Part shown: in pieces, positions 55,989 through 64,000 of the stretch
How positions within the stretch are numbered: position 1 is the stretch's first letter
Layout: each line of letters begins with the position of its first letter
Origin: Chlamydomonas sphaeroides
Lineage: Eukaryota > Chlorophyta > Chlorophyceae > Chlamydomonadales > Chlamydomonadaceae
NCBI GenBank assembly: GCA_001662425.1
Contig: BDDC01000184.1
Span: 1-64,000 of the forward strand
Reading direction: 5' to 3'
DNA length: 64,000 nucleotides
The notes under the pieces: model-generated
Databases searched by the model: none
Seen by the model: only the letters and a program-made list of their open reading frames with translations
Told to the model about the DNA's origin: nothing
Position numbers and translations under genes: made by a program

Positions 55989-58900
55989 ATGGCCGCGGCT
56001 TCCGTGGCGCCGGCAGCACATCACACCGCCCCGGCCGCGGACAACAGCGGTCAGAGATGCCGTCGCCCAGCCCCCCGCGCGACCTTGCCTTCCACCTCCC
56101 AGCCCGGCCCAACCTCCGGCTCACCGGACGCGATGTCACAGGAGCTGTACACTTGGCTAGCAGACCAAGGCAAGGTTCATGTGCCCGTCAAAGAGCTGCT
56201 GGTACAAGCCAGTCCAGCTGGCCGCTCCCCACACAACAGCTGCCGCCACGCACGGCCCCGCGGCTGCGCCACGGCACTGTGCGCGGCCACGTCAGGACTT
56301 TCCCCGGATGCCCTGTCGCAGGCGCGCTGGGTCTGCAGCGGGCTGCGCTGGTGGCGGTGCCGGGACAGGCCGGCGAGCGGGCCCTGGTGGCTGCGCAGGT
56401 GCGCGGCCGGCGGTGGTGCACCTTTGTGCGGTATGCCTCCGAGGTTGGCCCGCGTACCAGGCAGCAACAAGCGACGTCACAGCAGCACCCCGCTGTCTAC
56501 CTGCGCGCGTGCCTATGCCCCCTGCCCCGGCCCATCCGGCCTGCCCCGCCGCCCCTCGCCGGCGCCTGCCTTGCCCCATCCATTCCGCCGCTGCGCCCCT
56601 CGCGCCACACCGGATGCCCTCCACCCTGCGCTACGCTCGTACCCGTACTACTTGCCTGCGCGCCCGGCTGCCGTGCAGGCGCTGCCCCGTGGCTGCGAGG
56701 TGCTGCGGGTGCCGCTTTCGGCCGCCGTGTGCAGCTGGCCCGGGGACCCGGCCACAGCGGACATGGAGGAGCAGGTGGGGCGGCGGGGAGCGCGTTGGTG
56801 CTACGCGAGGAACGCTGGCCCGGCTGCTACCAAGGGGCGGCTGCGGCCGCGCAGCGTAGGCGGCCGGGGATAACGGGGATGCCGAGCTGGTCGGGGCGTG
56901 GCAGCGCCAGGAGGGCGGCAGCGCCACAGGTTGCTGTGCGGCCTGCGTAAGCGCGCCTGTCGCGGACAGGTTGGTGGGGCCAATGGGGGGTAATGCGCCC
57001 CTGACCCCCCGGGGGTTGCTGCCTGGCTCCACCACACGGCCCCGCCCCCTCCCCGGGCCCTCCACCCAGGGCGCTCCGAGCAGCGTCCGCCTTGCTGCCA
57101 AGCTCCTACGCCTGGCGCTGGCGCCGGCGGCCGCACAGGGAGCCGCGACCGTAGCAGCGTGTACGGCAGCCGCCCCGGCTGCTGCCGACAGCAGTGCGGC
57201 GTGCTCGTACGGCCCGTACTTGCGCAGCCTCCCCGACTCGCCGCCCGCCATGCTGCTCACCTTCCGCTCCGAGCACGACGTGGCGGCGCTCGAGTACGAA
57301 CCGATGCGCGCCGCGCTGGTCAACTACCGGTCGCTGGTACGGCAGCAGTACGACAGGTGGAGCGCGGCGGGCGCGCTGGCGGGCGCCAGCCTGGCGCAAT
57401 TTGAGTGGGCGCTGGCGGTGCGTGCGGGGGCAGCTGGGCAGGGCCCGGGAGGGCTAGATGTCGGGAGTTGCAACTCAAGAGCAGCAGCAACATACCTCGG
57501 CCCGGCCCATCCACTGGCGCTGGGGATGCTCACGGTGCTCAAGCCAACCAAGCGGAGGCAGGGTGTGGGAGCCGCGCTGGCTCCGTACACACGGGTGCGG
57601 CAGCACGTGGCTTGGACCAGCCCGCAGCCTGCATGTGCCAAGCCCCTCGCCGCCACTCCCCATGGCCGCCTCGCAGCTGGTGGGCTCCCGCAGCATGGCA
57701 GTCAACATCCTCATGCTGGCGCTGCAGGCGGCGGGCCACAGCCACAGCGCCTCCGCCACGCAACATGCCGTGTCTGCAGCCGGCGCCGCCGCGCTTGGCA
57801 GCGGGTCGGGACCGCCATCGCTGGAGGACCTGTCGCCTGCCGAGCCCGGCGGCTCCGGGCTGCTCGCGCTCGCGCTGCTGTCTCTGGCGGGGACGCCGCC
57901 GGGGCGCCCCAGTTCGAGCGTCCCTAGCCGCGAGGCAGGCGGTGAGCAAGGCGGTGAGCAAGGCGGCGCCGCCCTGCAGCCGCAGCCGCCCCAGGCGCCA
58001 GCAGCTGCTGGGGCTGGGGCTGGGGCTGGGACTGGGACTGGCCGCACCGCAGCGGCGGCTGCCGCAGGCGGTGCTGGCAGCGACGTCAGCGGCGGCGGCG
58101 GCCTTGGCGGCGGCGGTGCAGCCGCCGCTGGCGGCGAGCTCCGGTTGCTGGTGCCCCTCGCGGACATGATGAACCACCGCGGCAGGTGAGGGGCCACTGG
58201 AGCTGAACGCCGCGCCTGATGCGAGCTGCGGCCCTGCTGGCGGTCTGACGTCACATCAAACGGTATTGCCAGCGTGTAGCCAAGCTGGTGCACGACACCC
58301 TGGGCGGCGGCTACGGCTGTGCCGCATGTAGGATGGTAGGATGGTTGGATGTTTGGATAGAGCTAGTGGATGGGGCTAGTGATGACTCAACCCGACCCCA
58401 TGTGCCGTCGCCCCTGCCCCGCCGGCAGGCGGCGCGTGGGCGGGAGGTTTGACGGCGGAGGGCCCAAGCGCGTGGAGGCGCCAGCCGCCAACGTCAGGTG
58501 CGCTGGGCTGTCAACGAAGAACCAGCATGGCAGTCAGAGTAGGGTGCCTGAGACAACTGGCAGTATCAGGTACGCTGGGCTGTCAACAAAGAACCAGCGT
58601 GGAAGTCAAGAGTAGGATGCCTGAGGCAACGGCCAGTGTCCGGTGCGCAGTGCGGGCAGGGCGCTACCGGGCAGAGCCTGGAAGGGCTTTGGGACACCAC
58701 AGGAGGTGGGGCTGCCGCAAGGCCCGGTCACAAGGGCTGCAGCCCATGCTTGCGGGCCGCTGCTACGTGGCACGTCGCGGCGTGCAGGCAACAAGATGGG
58801 GCGAGAGTTGGCGCTTGTGGAGCAGGGCTCTTGGCCACTCGACCTCCTAGAAGGAGTACAGAAGACCCCAGTTCTACGCGTGTGGGTTTTCCATGCCATA

Positions 58901-60936
58901 GTGTGAATGCCAAGACACTAGCAGCTTGCGTGGCTTGAATATAGAGGTGTGTGTGGCGAGCCAAGGTCAGGACAGGCATCATGATGGGGCGAGCGAGTAG
59001 GGGTTCCTCACCGCCCTCCCTCCTAGAATGAATGCAGCAATCCAAAGTCTATAGCAAGTATGTTCATGTTGAGCGCTATGCTAATGATGCTCGTGCAGCT
59101 TCTGCCAAAGCCGAAAGGGTGGTGCGTGAGGAAACGGCGCCGATCACACCACGCGCCGGTGCGTCTGCGCAGGTGGGAGCTGCGGCCCTCAGGCCCCGGC
59201 GAGGACGGCGGCGGCGGCATTGGCGGCTGGGCTCTAGCGGTGGTGGCGGCAGACGATGTGGCGGCCGGGCAGGAGCTGTGCATTTGCTACGACGAGGTGG
59301 GTCTGGTACGTGGCATGCATGCGGGGGCGCACTGGGGCCGGCACTCGCGCTTGCCTGCGTGCCGGTGAGCAGCCCCAGACCAGAGGGGCCCTGCAAGGGG
59401 TAAGCGCACAGGTGTGGGGCCACGTGTGGCCTGCTGTACGGCGACTCGCTGTACGGCGACTCACTGTACGGCGACCCGCTGTACGGCGCCCCGCTGTACG
59501 GCGACCCCCTGTACGGCGACCCCCGCTGTACGGCGGCGTCCAATGCCTTGGGCTGCTGCCATCCTCCCCTGTCGCTGCGCAGGATGCCAGCAACGACGCT
59601 CTGGCGCTGCACTACGGCTTCGTGCCGTCGTTCAACCCCCACGACGACGTGCAGCTGTTCGGCAGCGAGGCCGAGGCGCGGAGCTGGTGGGCTCAGCACG
59701 CGGCGGCGCTGGCGGCGCTGGCGGCCAAGCCTAACGCGGCGACGGCCGCGGCGGCAGCGGCGGCGGCGACGTCATATGGCCGGTGCCCCGGCGAGACACA
59801 GGTGCGCATGCCGGCATGCGGCGTGAGACATGGCGACGCATGGGCGCGACGAAACACGTGTTCGTTGCTGGCAGTCCAGGTGTGGCCCGATCGCGCCGCG
59901 GCCTGCGGCAGGTGCGCATTCGACACGGCGCATGACGAGGGATGGACGCGGAACGGGGTGCACACATGTTCGTTGCTGGCGGCCCATGTGTAGCCTGATC
60001 GCGCCGTGGCCCCTTTGGGTATCATTCCCCGTCATCGAACGGTACCCCACAGGAGGACAACCCGGGGGCCCAGGACGCAAGCAACGGGCCCCTCACGGTA
60101 AGCCTCCCGGCAGGCTCCACAAACGCCTGCGTCGTCGTGCTGCGGTACAACGACCGCCGTGCTGTCCCCCTGCCAACTCGACGCCCCCCCACCACCAGCC
60201 CAACCAACGCGCCCAACGCACCCCTCCGCCGCCGCAGCTGCTGCCTGGCGGCCGGCCCTGCCCCCGCCTGGCCGCCGCGCTGGCGGATCTGTCCCGCCGC
60301 AGGCTCGCAACACCTAGCACGTCTCTGCCCGCTGGTGCCGGCGACGCCAAGGCCGAGGCCAAAGCCGGCGCCGAAGCCGACGCCGCGATGCTGGCCGTTG
60401 CGGCGCTGCGCCTGCGATGCGCGCAGCTGCTGGCGGCCAGGGCGCCGGTGCTGCCCGACATCCGGATCCTGCTGGATCACATGCGGCCGGGCCGGATCCA
60501 GGTCCAGGGCCGGATCCAGGGCACGGGCGAGGGCTGGGCCGGGGACGGGGGCGGGGAAACGGGGCTCGCAGCCGAGGAGGAGGCGGAAGAATCGGAGGAG
60601 GAGGCGCGGGTGTGGGCGGAGCTGCTGGCGGGGTATGAGGCGGAGCTGGCAGGCCGCGGCGTGGAGCTGGCGGCTCTGACCGGGCTGCGCCAACAGTTGG
60701 CGCCACCGGCTACCGCAGGCCGCCTGCCTGTGGGCCGGCTGGCGGCGGTGCAAGCGGCAGGGCTGGCGGCGGTGCAAGAGGCAGGGCTGGCGGCAGCAGG
60801 AGCCGGTGCGGCGGACGCGGCGGGGAGTGCGGCCGGCGGCGCGCTGGCGCCGCAACTGCGCCTGGCGCTGTCGTACCGCATCCACAAGAAGTTGCTGCTG
60901 CTGGAGGGCCTCCTGGGCAGCGGTGGGGCCGGCTGA
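55989..60936 (+). CDS. SET-domain protein lysine methyltransferase, Rubisco-LSMT/SETD type
   Basis: Ten exons: 55989-56211, 56322-56398, 56679-56774, 57070-57417, 57677-58185, 58429-58497, 59173-59296, 59583-59801, 60053-60097 and 60238-60936; phases close to 802 residues. Start choice (55989 or 55902) and the first donor (A|GTCCAG) are weak points. The SET domain is split by long inserts: ELYTWLADQG; RALVAAQALPRGCEVLRVP (the usual 'lvA...i..Ge.ll.VP'); GPYLRSLPDSPPAMLLTF; WALALVGSRSM; VPLADMMNH (Asn414-His415, the AdoMet-binding NH); then GWALAVVAADDVAAGQELCICYDE with the catalytic Tyr; and SNDALALHYGFVP. Exon 10 is helical and corresponds to the Rubisco LSMT substrate-binding domain. The insert between SRSM and ADMMNH is Ala/Gly-rich and ~150 residues long. 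The substrate is not predictable. An N-terminal plastid leader is possible but not clear. Confidence 0.85.
58495..58638. repeat. 71-bp tandem duplication including a splice donor of the SET gene
   Basis: TCAGGTGCGCTGGGCTGTCA (58495, real exon 6 donor) and TCAGGTACGCTGGGCTGTCA (58566) start two tandem ~71-bp units that are similar throughout. A fragment of a third (CCGGTGCGCAG) follows. Confidence 0.85.
59434..59538. repeat. 15-bp minisatellite CTGTACGGCGACCCG
   Basis: About seven units with variable last bases in the SET-gene intron between 59296 and 59583. Confidence 0.9.
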
Positions 60937-62515
60937 GGGGGAGCGGGCGCTGGGGATGGCGCCGTGTGGGATGTGCGTGCTGCCTGTCACGAGCACGCGT
61001 GAGGCTGTTGCAGCGGTCTTCAGTGCGCTGGGGCGCTGTGCGGCCAGGTCAAGAGGCCCTGCGCTTTTGAGGGACCTGAGTCAGCCGCGAGGGCGACATG
61101 CAAGTGCTGTATGCCTCCGTTTCACTTTTTCACACTGATATCGTCAGTACACACTAAACATGCCCTGCAGCTGGCTTGGTCGATTGGAGCGAAGCCATCA
61201 GACGGTGACGAGCGCCAGCGAGGGAAGGCTATCGAGCTGTATCCCGCGTGCTCCGGGGAAGCGCGGTACATACACGGCATCGGTGGCCAACGCATCAAGG
61301 GGATGTGGTCGGGGCGGCGCCTGGAAGCGCGGCCGGGTCCACGACGGTTCGGGCGGAGGACGTTTGTGGGCACCAGGGTCAGCTCGCCTGTTAGGCACAG
61401 GCTCAACCTTACAGCGCTGGTGAGCAGCCATGTAGCGGATGCCGCTGTCAGCCGTACAGCCACCGCAGCGCCCACCTTGTAATAGACGTCACGCACGGAG
61501 CCGCCTGCTCTGCTGAAACAAACGCAAATCATTGGCGCAAGCTTACCATATCGCCGCCGCGCACGGCATGTGCAAGTCCCACACCGCTGCGCTGCAGAGA
61601 CCCATGCACGTCAAGGCTCTCCCTGTCTCTACCAAAGCCCCGCTCGCCGCTACCCGCGCTGCTCACAGCAGACTCGCAAGCGCCGCGACCCATACCGAAC
61701 CACAAGACCTGAGCCCGAACCCCCAACCCCGTATGGTACACCAGCGCAGGCGACGCGGCGCGGGTGTGGCCGGCCACGTCCGGCCAGCCCCCGCCCTGCA
61801 AGCGCCCACTCGCCGCCAGTACACCACTGCCGCACCCCGCCATGCTACACGCGCAGCCGCCTCGCGCCGCACTCGTCGCCGTCACGTACTCGCCGGCCAT
61901 TGCCCCAGACGGGCGCTAGAACAGTCACACCAACAACCGGGCCAGAGGGCCGCGCCGCGCGACATCCGGCCCCCCGCCCAACGCATGCCGCGCCGCCCGT
62001 ACATACCAGCAAACCAAGGCCGTCGATACCGAACACCAATTAAACGTTGCCTGCAAGCGCCATTCTCTCATGATTTAAGCTGACACATAGATACCCCGCC
62101 CTGGCGCATGCTTTGCCCGCACCTCACGTAGCACAGCACCAGCAGCCAGTGTCGCCACGGCGTCGCCGCACGCGTCTGCGAGGCGGCTCCAACGACACAG
62201 CACGCGCACGCCCGCTCACGCCCACCTGCCAGCCGCGCGCCGCCTCGGGCCCCCGCGAGCGCCCTGTACATCCCATGCACCTGGACACGCATTGGCCCAG
62301 CGCGCCCCCGCATCGCCTCCAACGCCCCGCTCAAGCAAGATGGTAGGTGCAAGGAGGTCGGTCGGGCGTGTGTCCAAGCCGGTCAGCCCCCAGTCCCAGC
62401 CCCTGGCCCACACGGCTGCACACCAAGCCCGCCCCACTCGCAGGCCCGGTGCCGCATCCGCCATGCCGCCGCCAGCCGCCATGCCGCCGCCGCCGCCAAG
62501 CCCCAGCCGGGCGCC
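60937..62515. other. Convergent intergenic region
   Basis: Holds the trailers of the SET gene (plus) and the PP2C gene (minus). No further gene recognised; the open frames here carry no domain. Confidence 0.5.
61478..61482 (+). terminator. Polyadenylation signal TGTAA (SET gene)
   Basis: TGTAA about 540 bp after the SET-gene stop on the same strand; plausible but rather distant. Confidence 0.35.
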
Positions 62516-63979
62516 TCACTCGGCGGCCGTCACGAAGGCCACCAGCACGGTGCAGTCGTCCATCTTGCCGCCGCCCTTGGCGAAGAACTTGGCCCACATG
62601 AAGTTGGGCTGCTGCGACGAGGTGACGGACCAGGGCGTGCGCTGCGTGGGGTTGCGCGCGTGCAGATGAGCCCGCTCCGCCAGCGCCCTCGCCAGCCGCG
62701 CCGCGTCCTCGGCGCGGTACGCCCCGCCCTCGCCCGCCGCCGCGCTGGCTGCGTGCAGCCGCTGACTCAGCAGACCCGCCGCCGGCTTGGCCGGCTTGGC
62801 GGCGGCGGCGTCACCCAACGCCGCCGGCGCCGAAGGCGCCGCCGCGGCGGTTGGGACGGGCGCCTTGCCGCGGCCCGCGGCCGCGAGCTCCTTGAGCTGG
62901 TGCGACACGATCTGCTCGATCTCCTCGTCAAACACGTTGTCGAAGAGGCCGTCGGTGGCGAGCATGATGACGTCGCCCTCCACCACCTCCACCATGTGCA
63001 CGTCGGCGTCGTCGGCCGAGTCGGGGTCCTCCACGTTGTTGGGGTGCGACAGCTGCGGGAGGAGGCAACACGCAACGGCGTTGGGGCTGGGTTCAACGGC
63101 ATTCGAGCGCTGTGGGCCGGGTGTGTTCCTGCACCCCATGCACCGTGTGCTCATCGCCACCCAGCAGCCGCACCTGGAAGGGCATGTTGAAGGCGTGCTG
63201 CTGGGCCTGCGGGGCGGCGGGCGGGGCCGGGGGGGGAGGCGTCACGCAGGCGCATAACGCGACCTCTCCACGCACTCGCGTCACTTTGGCGACGGGGCTG
63301 CCAGCGAGCATGCTGCGACAGCGCAGGCGCTGCGCTGCCCCTGACCCCGCCCCTCCGACCGCAGGCGCTGCAGCACCGCGTCGGCACGGTGGCGCACCTC
63401 GGTGCCGAAAATGACCTTGCCGTTGCGCAGGATGCGGACGCCGCTGTCGCCCACGTTGGCGATCTCCAGCAGCCGCCCCGGCTTCATGAGCGCCATGCAC
63501 ACGGTGCTGCTGCCCTTGAGGTAGGTGCGGTACTGCGGGGGGAGAGTAGAGGGGGCGGCGAGGGAGGGGTGACGCGAGGGGTTGGGTGACGGAAAAACAT
63601 TGGCAGGAGTAGTGTCGCCGTGTGAATAGCAAACCGCAGAGCGCACTTGCACGAACGCCACCGAAGGGGTGAAGGGAGGGAAGGGTAGCAGCCAGCGTCT
63701 CGCAGCGCCCGAGCCAGCGGCTTTCGGGACCGACGTTGGCAGCAGGCCGCCCGGGTACCACGTGAGGGGCAGGAAGCAGGCGGGTGGAGTTGCAGCCCCC
63801 CGCGGGGGGCGAAGCTGCCAGCCATCCCGACGCGCGACCGAGCGGCCACTGGCACGAAGCCGCTGCATGCTCCCGTTCCTCGATGCATGGCCCTCACCTG
63901 CGCGTATCGGATGATGTCCTGCGCCGACAGCGTCCCGCGCGCTCCCTCGTACGCGTCCGCAGCGAACCGCATCAGCGTC
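62516..63979 (-). CDS. PP2C-family protein phosphatase, PPTC7/Ptc7-like (5' part outside window)
   Basis: Four minus-strand exons are visible: 63898-63979 (enters in phase 2, so earlier exons lie beyond 64000), 63398-63532, 63174-63206 and 62516-63052, giving the C-terminal ~265 residues. Diagnostic motifs of the compact Ptc7-type PP2C fold appear in order: LKGSSTVCMALM, LLEIANVGDSGVRILR, QQHAFNMPFQ, the acidic EGDVIMLATDGLFDNV and the final KMDDCTVLVAFV. The Asp residues of VGDSG, TDGLFDN and DDCT are the metal ligands expected of an Mn/Mg-dependent Ser/Thr phosphatase. PPTC7 works in mitochondria in animals and yeast, and plant relatives are often in plastids; the targeting leader is outside the window. 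An Ala/Pro-rich insert of ~60 residues interrupts the region after FDEEIEQIVSHQLKEL. Confidence 0.9.
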
Positions 63980-64000
63980 CTGCCGAGCGCAAGGCGAAGC
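63980..64000. other. Intron end of the PP2C gene at the window edge
   Basis: Minus-strand sequence CTTGCGCTCGGCAG leads into the exon at 63979, so this edge is the 3' end of an intron. Confidence 0.7.

Overview
This window is nuclear DNA from a green alga of the volvocine/Chlamydomonas type. It is very GC-rich, nearly every gene is split by many short GT-AG introns with GC-rich exons, and two runs of about 340 N mark assembly gaps (27808-28149 and 53799-54137). The gene content fits: a chlorophyll a/b-binding antenna protein, a chloroplast ribosome recycling factor, a mitochondrial complex III subunit, a ciliary dynein-regulatory-complex subunit and a proline-rich pherophorin-like wall glycoprotein. 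All gene models were assembled by hand from splice sites; in most genes every intron phase closes to an uninterrupted reading frame, which is the main support for them.

Layout. 1-1540 is upstream sequence starting with a GA microsatellite. Plus-strand genes follow: DRC12/CCDC153-like coiled coil (1541-3006), SYLF-domain lipid-binding protein (3654-5476), a very large Ala-rich protein with a hydrophobic C-terminus that I do not recognise (6727-11303), a pherophorin-like hydroxyproline-rich protein (14153-18780) and QCR8 (20113-20489). Two minus-strand genes come next: an LHCII-type antenna protein (22714-24222) and a 25-exon U2SURP/SR140 splicing factor (25302-34836). The latter is head-to-head, 238 bp apart, with a plus-strand chloroplast ribosome recycling factor (35075-37893). 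A minus-strand FUSC-type membrane protein (40236-48360) is divergent from a plus-strand gene (49177-53641) whose N-terminal third resembles the T4-type prohead protease (peptidase family S77). A plus-strand SET-domain lysine methyltransferase (55989-60936) and a minus-strand PP2C phosphatase of the PPTC7 type (62516-63979, cut by the window edge) close the window.

The genes do not form a pathway; this is ordinary eukaryotic gene order with unrelated neighbours. Two themes stand out. First, the prohead-protease-like gene: a phage-type fold in an intron-rich nuclear gene, with both catalytic motifs intact, a cysteine-rich N-terminus and a long low-complexity C-terminal extension. Second, short tandem duplications at exon edges: in five genes a 16-24 nt piece containing a real splice site, or a 71-bp unit starting at one, recurs inside an intron. 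A terminal exon (pherophorin) and terminal codons (ribosome recycling factor) are also tandemly repeated. Several dispersed repeats are present: two copies of a ~140-bp element, an inverted-repeat element at 21402-22076 with a solo copy near 13030, and a 42-bp element shared by introns of two genes. None has visible coding capacity.
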